From Sulfidibacter corallicola (lineage in GTDB: Bacteria; Acidobacteriota; Holophagae; Acanthopleuribacterales; Acanthopleuribacteraceae): a stretch of 64,000 bases of DNA. How positions within the stretch are numbered: position 1 is the stretch's first letter; each line of letters starts with the position of its first letter. The notes under the pieces were generated by a model that was not told the origin of the DNA, made no database searches, and saw nothing but the letters and a program-made list of their open reading frames with translations. The DNA lies in the NCBI RefSeq assembly GCF_017498545.1, contig NZ_CP071793.1, positions 1,426,001-1,490,000 of the forward strand. Reading direction: 5' to 3'. The translations under genes and the position numbers were made by a program. Below are positions 1 to 8,337 of the stretch, one piece after another.

Positions 1-561
1 ATCCAAATGTTTGCGCCGGCGGATGACGAGGATTCCGACGAGCATCAGTCCCAGCGCGAAGGCGAACAGACCCCAGGGGCCCAACAGGGGAATCGGTGCC
101 GCGAACACGAATAGGGCCGAGGCGGTGTCGTCGCTGCCGTTCGCATCGGAAGCCCCGGCAGAGATGCGGATGGCTTGAGTGATGCCCAGCGGGCCGAGCG
201 GCATGGTCGCCTCGATGACGTCGCTCGATTGGAGGCCGTTGTCGATGCCCACTTCCCAGCCGGAGCCCTGGCCATTGGGGTTGCCGAACACCCCGCCCGC
301 GCACGTCCGGTAGGCGGTCGAGGTGACCACCGGCGGGCTGAAATTGGAATCCACTTCGATTTCGAGCACCACGTCGACGCCGGGTTGTAGGACGCCGGTA
401 CCCGGGTCGAAATCGCAGCCGGTGTTCGGGTCGTCGTCGCGGTCGATCCCGATGCGAAACAGTTCCTGACCGGCGCGTTTCTGGGTTTGGGCCTGAAGCG
501 GGGTGAACCACCCGACCAGGTAGAGCGAGGCCAGGAGGAGGGACACGAAGCGGCACGACAT
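1..561 (-). CDS. IPTL-CTERM-like surface protein, 3' end cut by window edge
   Basis: The reading frame opens at an ATG at 561 and runs off the left edge without a stop, giving 187 residues. Residues 1-24 form a Sec signal peptide ending near LQAQ. The body is short, Asp/Gly-rich and has three cysteines in mature sequence. The last visible part reads API-PLLGPWG followed by about 18 hydrophobic residues and RRRK. That is the layout of the IPTL-CTERM sorting signal (IPTLxxWG, hydrophobic helix, basic tail), which in known cases is paired with exosortase H. Here the motif is IPLLGPWG. By family knowledge the protein would be exported, processed at the C-terminus and kept at or released from the cell surface. 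The function of the body is unknown. The frame is clear; only a few residues are probably missing. Confidence 0.8.
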   Translation of the reverse strand, partial: MSCRFVSLLLASLYLVGWFTPLQAQTQKRAGQELFRIGIDRDDDPNTGCDFDPGTGVLQPGVDVVLEIEVDSNFSPPVVTSTAYRTCAGGVFGNPNGQGSGWEVGIDNGLQSSDVIEATMPLGPLGITQAIRISAGASDANGSDDTASALFVFAAPIPLLGPWGLFAFALGLMLVGILVIRRRKHLD

Positions 562-1217
562 GAGAAGCTCCAAATGAAAACGGAGGTGGGGGAGGAAGTG
601 TGGTGCGCGAAATAAATTGGAAAAGATAAAAAGTGAAAGTGAACGAATCCTAGCACACCGATGACGCTGTGGGTGTCGCGAAACTTGGAGGTTGAATTTG
701 GCTGCGGTTGTCGTGCTGTCGAGATATTTGGGGAAACCACAGCCTCGAAACCGCTTAGGCGTCAAACCGGCCTTCCGGAAAAAAGTGCCCTGAAATGGGC
801 TCCCACATCGAGGTCGGATGCTGCGCTTCAAAAGCCTCGAGTGGGGACCTCGAGTAAACGGGTGTTCGAGAGCGGGAAGAATCTTCGGAAACCCGTGGGC
901 GGGGGATGACAAAAGCAAAAAGTCGCTGCTCAGGTCGACCACCTGAGCAGCGAATTCCAAGGAGTCACCTCCTAGTGGCGCATCTTTGGCCAAAAAAGTC
1001 TGTCCACGGATCACACCGATTGACACGAAAAATACCATCCTCGGATCCCATCCCGATGTTTGGAATGACCGGCGGTCATAGGGGTACCGTTCCCTCGAAA
1101 GGCTTTGACTCGCGTCCATTCGTGTGACCCGTGGACAAAATTGCCCTGTCGCAAGAAACCAATCACGCGTTTCTTCGGGGGTGAACATCCGCAGTCACCG
1201 CTGCTTGGCCGGGAACA
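562..1217. other. Intergenic region with terminator and two degenerate repeats
   Basis: No convincing gene is seen; short open frames here lack ribosome sites and have repeat-like composition. The stretch holds the terminator of the thioredoxin-like gene (924-952). It also holds two facing copies of a loose repeat, one reading CCACGGATCACACCGATT at about 1001 and the other on the opposite strand at about 1109-1135, which recur near 4085-4117 and 15607-15636. Confidence 0.6.
924..952 (-). terminator. Rho-independent terminator of the thioredoxin-like gene
   Basis: A perfect 12-bp stem (arms 924-935 and 941-952, 5-nt loop) is followed on the minus strand by ACTTTTTGCTTTTG. It lies about 270 bp downstream of the stop of the minus-strand thioredoxin-like gene and upstream of the next minus-strand start at 561. 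Confidence 0.85.
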
Positions 1218-2498
1218 TCATTTTTCGGGCTGATATTTGGCTCGAGTGGCTGTGGCTGCATGCTCCTGGCAGGGAACGGCACCCAACTCGGTGATTTGCA
1301 GACAGGCACCGCCGGCACGTCGTTCCGCCAACCATCGGTTGATGAACGGCGAGGGCGTGTGCAACTCGGCGATCGTACCGGGGGGCAGATCCTGGCGCAC
1401 GATACCGCTGTCGCTGCCGCGCGTCACGACGGTGATCCGTTTTTTGCCAACGAAGCCGCGCGAACGGCGAAGGTCCTGTCCTCGCTTTCGCGTGATTTCC
1501 CAAAACGTGGGTTTGCCTTCCTCGTTGCATTTCAAGCGCAGATCGATGGTTGTTTCGCCGCTCTCGATACCCGCGTTGATGCGGTAGCCGCCCTTTGCGG
1601 TGCGGTAAAGCCGCCAGTATTCGTAGCGGTGGGCGGTGCCTTGCGGATCCTGGTGTTCCTGGTGGCCCTGACTGATCAGTGTGTCGTTCTCCCCTTTGAT
1701 TTCGGGGGCCGTGAAGGTGCCGCGCAACATCTCGGGAAGATCCTTCTCGATCGCTTCACTGGGGGCATGTTCCACGAGACGAGCGATCTCTTTCCCTTCA
1801 CGATGGACCATGATGGTCGGGACATTGGTGATTCTCTGGCCGCCGATGACCTCCCAGGGCTGTTTGAAGCCGTTGGCGACCCCGGTGAGTCGCACCTTGA
1901 TCCGGGGATGGTTCCATTTGGCCAAGGTCTTCAATAAGCGCGGCACCTCGCGGCGGCTATCGCCGCACCAGGTGCCGTACACCACGTGGATTTCCAGGGG
2001 CTCGTTCAAGGACAGGCCACCCAGGTGTTGCATGGCGTCGGCGTCGGGTTGGTAGGCGTCGTACAGATCCCGCCAGGAGGAGACATGTCGCCAAAGCCGT
2101 TCTTCGTCATGCTCGCCCTCGATCCCATCGTGCCGTGCCATCAATAGCGTTCGTTGACCCTGTCGCCACAACAAGTGGCGCCCGTCTATCACTTTCGCCG
2201 GTTGGCTTTCGGCAGGCATGTCCAGCGGCTCGCTTTGAAGGCTGATGCGATGCGGCATTTCTTCGAAGGGCCGGTCCTCGAGGCGTGCTGCCCGGTACAC
2301 CGAGTCTTCGGCCTGAATCATATAGGTGGTCCGATCATCGAGGACCAGCAAATAGCCGTTGAATGGCTTGTTCGCATATACCCGCGCTTGCGGCTGTGCC
2401 TCGCCGTTGACATACACATCGAAAGTGCGCTGCTTCCACGTCCAACGGTCTGCTTCACTATCGCCAAAGAACACAAACATCATCGACAACCACCACAT
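1218..2498 (-). CDS. Secreted/periplasmic thioredoxin-like protein with single-Cys WCGDS motif
   Basis: The protein has 426 residues. The start ATG at 2498 is preceded by GGGAGG at good spacing. A thioredoxin-like fold is indicated for residues about 150-260 by VVYGTWCGDSRREVP (around 174-186) and a later NVPTIMV, which supplies the cis-proline signature. The usual CxxC is CGDS, so only one redox cysteine remains. That argues against a dithiol/disulfide reductase and for a thiol-disulfide or structural role. Residues 1-150 are specific to this protein, and the C-terminal 130 residues are basic and unrecognised. There is no clean signal peptide, only a short hydrophobic N-terminus (WWLSMMFVFFG). 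It stands alone, followed by a strong terminator. Confidence 0.7.
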   Translation of the reverse strand: MWWLSMMFVFFGDSEADRWTWKQRTFDVYVNGEAQPQARVYANKPFNGYLLVLDDRTTYMIQAEDSVYRAARLEDRPFEEMPHRISLQSEPLDMPAESQPAKVIDGRHLLWRQGQRTLLMARHDGIEGEHDEERLWRHVSSWRDLYDAYQPDADAMQHLGGLSLNEPLEIHVVYGTWCGDSRREVPRLLKTLAKWNHPRIKVRLTGVANGFKQPWEVIGGQRITNVPTIMVHREGKEIARLVEHAPSEAIEKDLPEMLRGTFTAPEIKGENDTLISQGHQEHQDPQGTAHRYEYWRLYRTAKGGYRINAGIESGETTIDLRLKCNEEGKPTFWEITRKRGQDLRRSRGFVGKKRITVVTRGSDSGIVRQDLPPGTIAELHTPSPFINRWLAERRAGGACLQITELGAVPCQEHAATATRAKYQPEK

Positions 2499-2711
2499 CT
2501 CATCCTCCCGTATCGGCGTATCCGGTGGGCATCCGGGTCGTTCGGAATACCCGATAAGTGCTTTTGAAATACAACCTTAGGGGGAACGGGCAGATGAGTT
2601 GTTACCGAAACGTCAATCAGTTTGACGATTCGGTGGCAATTTTGTCAGGGTTTTGTGGTGGTTCGTTCGGAGGGGTGTTCTTCGTAGATGCAGGGGGATG
2701 ATGCGTTAGTA

Positions 2712-3310
2712 TTTTTTTTACCACTGAGTCGTTGCTCAGGCCGGGGGCCGGATTGCCGGACCACCGGGTTTCAGGTGGGTAACTAATCGAAGCGAATCGT
2801 TTGGGAGTTCCCGCATTTGTGAGAGGGGCGTCGTTGCAGTAAGTTGGCCCGCCGGGCCGACATTTTTCGACGAACTCCCCGCACATCCGCCTTTTTAGGT
2901 TTTTATCTTTATCTTCGAGCTTTACAGGGTTTGTTACATAAGAGCCCCGGACCAGCGGGCAAACCCGCTCGATTTCGAGAATGAAACAAGGCGAAGTGAG
3001 CTAGCATGGTGGTCCCGGCTGCCTGAGAGGGTTGTCATGCCAGGTAGGTGCGACCGCTGGTCGCACATTCCAAAGCTCCTACTTCTATTGGTGCTTCGCT
3101 CTTTGGCGTCTCGCATCTGCGGAGTGTGGATCGCTTCGAAGTGTCGGCCGGGCCGGCCAACCTACTGCCGCGCCGATCCTCAAAGCATGCGGGAACTCTG
3201 ATCATGGATCGCTTCGACAAGTTCATCCGGCGGATGAACCTACCTGGCACGACGAATCTCTCGGCATTCGGGGACTCCAAGCAAGTTTGTTACATATTAG
3301 AGTTCACAGA
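2712..3310. repeat. Composite REP-like repeat, copy A
   Basis: A block of about 600 bp that is nearly identical, in inverted orientation, to 15770-16375. It contains several 19-nt imperfect palindromes next to a GTAG word: GTGCGACCGCTGGTCGCAC at 3048-3066 (GTAG just upstream), GTCGGCCGGGCCGGCCAAC at 3143-3161 and GTTCATCCGGCGGATGAAC at 3221-3239 (CTAC just downstream, so opposite strand). A degenerate palindrome lies near 2843-2861. Open frames inside match in both copies but have no start signals or family, so they are not genes. Confidence 0.85.
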
Positions 3311-3370
3311 GTGTACTGAGATAGGCACCAATCGCTTGAGAGGTTGATGGGTGTGTTCAAGCGTATACGC

Positions 3371-3868
3371 TTATTCTCCGTCGCTGCCCAGTGGTGCCGG
3401 TCGATACACCGGTTGGCGCACCTGGAAAAAGGCCAGGTTCTCCGCGATGTGGCAGGCGTTACAGGCGGTGGTCAATGCCTGGAATCCTGCTTCGAAGGAT
3501 TCTCCGTCTTTGGCGTCGACGGCCCGAGTTACCGGCGGTAACCCGTTTGCAAAAAATACCTCATAGGATTCTGCGCGTTTGGGGCGTCTTACGATCGCCA
3601 GGTCCATGCTCTTCTTGATTTTTTGGAGCTGGTAGGCGGCCAGATCCCAATTTTCCTCCCTACCTGCCCAATAGAGTTCGCCATAGCGATAGCCAATCTC
3701 CCACATGGCCACATCGTTGCCGCGCAACTGGCGCGCCACCTCGTGCATCTGTTCGCCGGGGCTTCCGGCGAGCCAGCCATCCTTGCCCACCTGTTCCGGG
3801 GCAGGCGCACTGCAATGAATCAAAACTGATACTGAAAAAATAAGCGTGACGGCTCTTTTTGCAATCAT
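3371..3868 (-). CDS. Small secreted mono-haem c-type cytochrome-like protein
   Basis: The protein has 165 residues, with ATG at 3868 and AGAGG six bases upstream. The N-terminus is a hydrophobic export signal ending near a cysteine (SVLIHCSA). That looks like a lipobox but has His before Cys, so lipidation is doubtful. One haem-binding CNACH motif lies at residues 136-140 in an otherwise helical protein, as in four-helix-bundle (class II-like) cytochromes where CxxCH is close to the C-terminus. A similar layout is found in the 195-residue protein at 44581-45168 (CNQCH at 167-171), suggesting paralogues. The likely role is periplasmic electron transfer or haem-based sensing; the partner is unknown. 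It sits alone between repeat blocks. Confidence 0.65.
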   Translation of the reverse strand: MIAKRAVTLIFSVSVLIHCSAPAPEQVGKDGWLAGSPGEQMHEVARQLRGNDVAMWEIGYRYGELYWAGREENWDLAAYQLQKIKKSMDLAIVRRPKRAESYEVFFANGLPPVTRAVDAKDGESFEAGFQALTTACNACHIAENLAFFQVRQPVYRPAPLGSDGE

Positions 3869-4317
3869 CAACGACCTCTTGGAAACGAACTCGATCGGAC
3901 GTCGAAAGGGCTGATGATTCTAGCATGACCCCAGCCCGAACGGTGTGTTTCCAGGGCACTTGGGCCAAGTTCGGGTCGAGAGGACAATGTGGTCCGCGAA
4001 TTAAAGCAATTCCCCGAAATGGTCGCCGCAGTTCCGCCGGTCATCCAGTAAACCTGGCATACGGGAACCGAGGATGGTTTTCAATTCGTGTCAATCTGCG
4101 TGATTCGTGGACAGAAATTTTTAGCCAAGGATGAGCCAGTAAGCGGTAGTTTCTTGGAAGATCGCAGGTGAAACGGCGAAAACCAGGGGTGATTCGTGGT
4201 TGACTCGGTGATCTCTGTGAACTCTATGGTTTTAAATAGCTTATGCAGTGATAACACAGCGCCTGTGGAGAAATTCCCTCTCAGAAACCACCTGCACAAT
4301 TCCTTTTCCTCCGACCC
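3869..4317. other. Intergenic region with degenerate repeats
   Basis: No gene is supported. On the minus strand the stretch contains the loose word pair seen elsewhere: a CACAGAGATCACCGAGTC-type segment around 4203-4225 and a CCACGAATCACGCAGATT-type segment around 4085-4117. Confidence 0.5.
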
Positions 4318-5517
4318 TCAAACGGAAGAGCCCACCCGATCCGAACCGACCTCGACCCCGCCGCGAATCGCCGCCAGGCGTTCCAGGCCGGTGAGCACCG
4401 TCTCCGGCGCCAATCCGAAATCGATCAGGCAGGCGGCCTCGTCGGCGCCCGCTTTGGAGAGCTTCGCCAGCACGCGGGCGCACTTGTCGGCCGTACCCAG
4501 CAGCGAGAAATGGTCGAAGTAGCGCGCAAAGGCGAATTCCAGCACCGAGTCCAGGTCCTCCGTCTCGGCGGAGCCTTGGGGTGAGGCAGCCATCGACCCG
4601 AGCTGGGCCACGAACTGGCTGAGATAAGACTTCATCGGATCGCGCACCATCTCGCGCGTTTCGGCCTCGTTCTCGCCCACGAAGGTGTGCACCATGACCG
4701 TGACCACGCCGGTCGTAGGATCGAATCCGTTTTGGGCGCGCTCCTGGCGGTAGCGGTGAATCGATTCGGTCAACTGCTCGAAGGTGATCCCGATGAGCGA
4801 CGTCAGGATGTTGGCACCCATGGCCGCCGCGCGCCGCCAAGTGCGCTCGCTGCTGGCCGTGACCCACACCGGGAGCTCCGGCTGGATCGGACGCGGCAGG
4901 GTTCGGACGGGGACCTCCCGCCCGCCCACTCCCGGGATCGGCACCGTCTCGCCTCGCCACAAAGCGCGCACCTGCTCGATGCCGCGGAACATCAGCTCGC
5001 GACGGTCCGCGTAATTTTCAGGGCGGATCACGTAGTCGCGGTCGTGCCAACCGGTGGCGAAGGACAGCCCCACCCGGCCACCGCTCAGGTTGTCCACGAG
5101 GGCCCACTCCTCGGCCACGCGAACCGGTCCGTGCAGCGGTAGGACGGTGCTGCCCGCGCGCAGACCCAGGTGCCGTGTTTCGCGGGCCAACGCCGCGTTC
5201 AGCACGCTCGGGTTGGGATACAGCCCCCCGAAATCCTCGAAATGCCGTTCGGGTGTCCAAATGGCCTTGAACCTCAATCGATCCGCCAGCCGGGCGGCCT
5301 CGATCAGGAAATCGTAGGCCCGGGCCGCCTCCGCGCGGGCATCCGCCGAAAAGAAGAACACACTCAGGTCCGGCAGTTCCGCCGCAGCGGGCGTGTCGGG
5401 CGCCTTCGTCGGCGCCGGACCGGGGTCGTGGGCCCGGTCCTTTTGGGCCAGGCGGCGCTCCAAAAGGCGCCGTTTCTCCGGCGAGAGTTGGGAAAGTCGC
5501 GACTGCAGATCGGCCAT
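4318..5517 (-). CDS. MupA/Atu3640-type luciferase-like flavin monooxygenase, free-standing
   Basis: The protein has 399 residues. ATG at 5517 is chosen because GAGG lies upstream and the open frame beyond it looks non-coding. It is an LLM-class flavin-dependent oxygenase of the natural-product type, usually found as a domain or tailoring enzyme in polyketide/peptide synthases (MupA in mupirocin synthesis). Visible signs are DLSVFFFSAD opening the barrel, FKAIWTPERHFEDFGGLYPNP, the RAGSTVLPLHGP strand, LSGGRVGLSFATGWH and VTASSERTWRRAAAMG. The first 25 residues (MADLQSRLSQLSPEKRRLL) resemble the linker that precedes domains in megasynthases. FMNH2 is the probable cofactor and C-H or Baeyer-Villiger-type oxygenation the probable chemistry. 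No synthase is nearby, so the substrate is unknown. It ends a same-strand group with MAPEG, WS/DGAT and VOC genes. Confidence 0.85.
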   Translation of the reverse strand: MADLQSRLSQLSPEKRRLLERRLAQKDRAHDPGPAPTKAPDTPAAAELPDLSVFFFSADARAEAARAYDFLIEAARLADRLRFKAIWTPERHFEDFGGLYPNPSVLNAALARETRHLGLRAGSTVLPLHGPVRVAEEWALVDNLSGGRVGLSFATGWHDRDYVIRPENYADRRELMFRGIEQVRALWRGETVPIPGVGGREVPVRTLPRPIQPELPVWVTASSERTWRRAAAMGANILTSLIGITFEQLTESIHRYRQERAQNGFDPTTGVVTVMVHTFVGENEAETREMVRDPMKSYLSQFVAQLGSMAASPQGSAETEDLDSVLEFAFARYFDHFSLLGTADKCARVLAKLSKAGADEAACLIDFGLAPETVLTGLERLAAIRGGVEVGSDRVGSSV

Positions 5518-5602
5518 GGCGTACCTCGAAATCAAGTAAGTCGTCACAGGGCAGGTCGGGTCGCGCGTTCGGGAGGGCGGCGCGGTTTGGCGGGGCGAAC
5601 CC

Positions 5603-6025
5603 TCAGCCGAGGAACAGGACGGCGAATCGCCAGCTCCACCACAGGCAGATCGCGATTTGGGTGAAGAACAGAATGAAACGAACCGTGACGGCCAGCTCAC
5701 TGGTGGAGATCAGGTGAATCGAGGATTGCGTCAGGCGTGCGGCCAGCAGCGGCAGCGCCAGGCCGTCGGTGATCCGCGTGGCGTCGGTGGCGAGCGCCAC
5801 CATGAGCAGGCCGCCGATGAACGGAAAGCTCTCGTAGCAGTTGGCGTGGGCGCGACACAGGCGGCCGGAAAAGGGAGACACGTCCAAACCATTGGGATTG
5901 AAATCGTTGGCCGCCTTCTTGCCGGTCAGGGTGCAGGTCGCGCGAATGAGGACCAACATGGTGACCAACAGCAGCAGCCAAGCGATGTAGCCGATCAGGG
6001 CCAAGCCCGTGGGGTTCATAGTCAT
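5603..6025 (-). CDS. MAPEG family membrane protein
   Basis: The protein has 140 residues and four predicted membrane helices. Matches to the MAPEG family (membrane-associated eicosanoid/glutathione metabolism proteins) are the segment CRAHANCYESFPFIGG after helix 1, followed by helices at about 75-95, 105-120 and 120-138. Bacterial members are mostly uncharacterised; some have glutathione transferase or peroxidase activity. The stop lies 85 bp upstream of the monooxygenase start and the start lies 138 bp downstream of the acyltransferase stop, so cotranscription is plausible. A second Met two codons later is an alternative start. Confidence 0.8.
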   Translation of the reverse strand: MTMNPTGLALIGYIAWLLLLVTMLVLIRATCTLTGKKAANDFNPNGLDVSPFSGRLCRAHANCYESFPFIGGLLMVALATDATRITDGLALPLLAARLTQSSIHLISTSELAVTVRFILFFTQIAICLWWSWRFAVLFLG

Positions 6026-6163
6026 ATCCTGATTCGTTTAGGTTCTCGTGGGTGTTCAGGGCCTTTCTCGACCGGGTTCCTCACCGATCCGGAGTTTCGC
6101 GGCGCGGGTGCGTTCGGCCGGTGTCGCCCCATGGGGAGGCCGGCGTTCCGCACCCCCTCGGGT

Positions 6164-7558
6164 TCACTCGACCTGGTGAACCAGCTTCATCAACTCGTCC
6201 ATTTCCCGGTAGAACCCTTCGATGATCTGCTCCGGGTCGGGAATCAACCCCGCATCGGTCGCCACGCCCAAGCGCACTTGGCCGGCATAACTGAGGATGC
6301 TGATGCCCATGCCCAGGCGTCCCGAACAGGGGACCCAGAACATCATGTCGCTGATCTGGCTGCCGGCCAGGTACAGCGGCTGTTTGGGACCCGGTACGTT
6401 GGTCATGACGCAGGTGGTTTTGGCGCCGAACACGTTGACGATGATCTTTTGGATGTCGGCGGGGGTCATGCCCACCGCTTTCAACATGCCGAAGGCCACC
6501 ACCGCCTGGCCGGACTCCTTGATGTAGTCCATGCGCTTCTTCAGCTCGAACAGGCGGTCCAGCGGGTCGGCGATGCCCACCGGCAGCGACAGGAACACCA
6601 GGCCGAACTGGTTGCCCAGTTCCTCCATTTTGTCCAAGGGGCGCACGTTGACCGGCACCGCGGCGCGAAAATTCAGGTCGGACACATCCTCCTCGCGATC
6701 CATCAGGTAGCGGCGCAGGCCACCCGTCATGGCCGTCAGCAACACGTCGTTGACGGTGCCGCCGGTGACCTTGCGAATGGCCTTGACGTCGGTCAGCGAG
6801 ACCGGGTTCGACCAACTGGCGACCTTGGCGACACTGAGTTCGCCGCGGAAGATCGTCTGGGGATCCGGCGATTTCAAGACCAGGCTCGCCGCTTGGAAGG
6901 CACCGTTGGTGCCCTGTTTGGCCAGGTCGAGGATGCGGCTGGGGTGACTGAGCACGCCGATGCTCTCCTGAACGAACTGCTCCGATACCTTGATCGTGGT
7001 GTCCCAGGCCTTGGCCGCCTGTTGGAACAGGTTGCCGGTGCTGCTGAGCCGGGGCCGTTTGGGTTTGCGCTCCGCCATCGAGGTCTCGGGGCTGTCGCCG
7101 GTCAGGGAAATCAACACCGAGATCAGGGCGATGCCGTCGGCGATGCAGTGGTGGATGCGCATGAACAGGGCGTTGCCGTCGCCGTAACCGTGCAGGATGT
7201 GGACGTGCCACAGGGGGCGACTGAAATCCAGCGGCTGGCTGAGTAACTCGCTGCAGCGGGCTTGCAGCACCTGGCGATCGGCGGGCTGCGGCAGCGTCTC
7301 TTCGGAGATATGTTTCTCCAGGTCGAAATCGGGATCCTCTTCCCAGTGGGGGGTCTTGAGGATGGGCTTGTCGGTCACGCGTTGGCGGAACCGTGCGTAG
7401 GACAAGAGGCGCTCGCGCAGGGTATTGCGCAAATGCTGTGGATCGATGGGTTTCTCGAAATGCATCACGCCCGAGACCATCATCAGGTTGTCGGGTTCCT
7501 CCATGTGGCGCCAGGCCGCATCCACGTTGGTCATGGGTGTGCTTTGCAATGGGGACAT
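6164..7558 (-). CDS. Wax ester synthase / diacylglycerol acyltransferase (WS/DGAT)
   Basis: The protein has 464 residues, the normal length for the bacterial bifunctional WS/DGAT family. The catalytic HHxxxDG motif is present as HHCIADG at residues 136-142. The N-terminal hallmark MTNVDAAWRHMEEPDNLMM is present, and conserved C-terminal segments include NVPGPKQPLYLAG (near 380) and LSYAGQVRLGV (near 420). By family knowledge it transfers acyl groups from acyl-CoA to fatty alcohols or diacylglycerol at the inner membrane, forming storage lipid. The start at 7558 has AGGAGA just upstream. It lies between a VOC protein and a MAPEG protein on the same strand. Confidence 0.93.
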   Translation of the reverse strand: MSPLQSTPMTNVDAAWRHMEEPDNLMMVSGVMHFEKPIDPQHLRNTLRERLLSYARFRQRVTDKPILKTPHWEEDPDFDLEKHISEETLPQPADRQVLQARCSELLSQPLDFSRPLWHVHILHGYGDGNALFMRIHHCIADGIALISVLISLTGDSPETSMAERKPKRPRLSSTGNLFQQAAKAWDTTIKVSEQFVQESIGVLSHPSRILDLAKQGTNGAFQAASLVLKSPDPQTIFRGELSVAKVASWSNPVSLTDVKAIRKVTGGTVNDVLLTAMTGGLRRYLMDREEDVSDLNFRAAVPVNVRPLDKMEELGNQFGLVFLSLPVGIADPLDRLFELKKRMDYIKESGQAVVAFGMLKAVGMTPADIQKIIVNVFGAKTTCVMTNVPGPKQPLYLAGSQISDMMFWVPCSGRLGMGISILSYAGQVRLGVATDAGLIPDPEQIIEGFYREMDELMKLVHQVE

Positions 7559-7740
7559 GAGCTTCTCCTAGTTCGTCTTCCGGATCCGTAGCTCCGGTGG
7601 GCTGACCGTGAAATGTCGCGTCGCATTGGGAACGGGGAAACAGGAGAGATGCCGGTTGTGTTCGGCGGAGCGATGAAGAGGAAGCCAATCGGCCATCGAA
7701 ATTGAAAAGGGATCGAGCATCCAGCGACCGGTGCAGGCGG

Positions 7741-8181
7741 CTACGCCGGTGGTTCCGGTGATCCATCCACGGCGAACATCTGGGCGGGGTCTCTGAAGCT
7801 TTTGAATTCAAGTGCATTACCGTTGGGATCGCGAACGAACAGCGTGGCCTGCTCGCCGACCTGACCGGCGAATCGGACCTGCGGCTCGTGGATGAACGGC
7901 ACGTCGAGGTGCGCCAACCGGTCCGCGAAGGCGTGGAACTGCTCCCAGGGCAGCACGGCTCCGAAGTGCGGCACCGGAATCGATTTGCCATCGACGGGAT
8001 TGTGGCTCTCGTCGGATCCTGCCTCGCGAAGGTGGGCGGTGATTTGGTGGCCGAACAGATCGAAATCGATCCAGCGCGTCGCCCGCCGACCCACGGCGCA
8101 ACCGAGGATGTCGCGATAAAAATGGAGTGTCGCGTCCAAATCGGTGACCGGGAATGCGAGGTGAAATGGCGGAAGTGACAT
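7741..8181 (-). CDS. VOC superfamily (glyoxalase/dioxygenase-like) protein
   Basis: The protein has 146 residues, one vicinal-oxygen-chelate module pair. It opens with [20 protein letters not shown], the classic first beta-alpha-beta of glyoxalase/bleomycin-resistance proteins, and closes with [17 protein letters not shown], which supplies the metal-ligand Glu. His near residue 7 and Glu near 131 are the visible metal ligands. The fold is certain but the reaction is not; similar short proteins are annotated as dioxygenases or glyoxalases. ATG at 8181 is favoured over an upstream Met because the family starts a few residues before the first strand. Confidence 0.85.
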   Translation of the reverse strand: MSLPPFHLAFPVTDLDATLHFYRDILGCAVGRRATRWIDFDLFGHQITAHLREAGSDESHNPVDGKSIPVPHFGAVLPWEQFHAFADRLAHLDVPFIHEPQVRFAGQVGEQATLFVRDPNGNALEFKSFRDPAQMFAVDGSPEPPA

Positions 8182-8337
8182 GGTGATTCCAGTCCACAAG
8201 AAATCGGGATCAACGGCATTCTATAACGCGTTCATGAGAAAGTCGAAGCCTCAGAACTTGGAATGGCACAAGTTTCGGGTAAGATAAGAATCTGTTTCCC
8301 CGCATATGGCCTTTTTCTAAACTACTGGAGAAAGAGC

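Noticed and set aside
45..740. 231-residue minus-strand frame at the left end
   Set aside because: Wrong frame; the correct frame in the same place gives a signal peptide and an IPTL-CTERM tail.
3032..3347. Overlapping small frames that recur at 15674-16138
   Set aside because: They match only because both loci are copies of the same hairpin-rich repeat; no ribosome sites and all strands are equally open.
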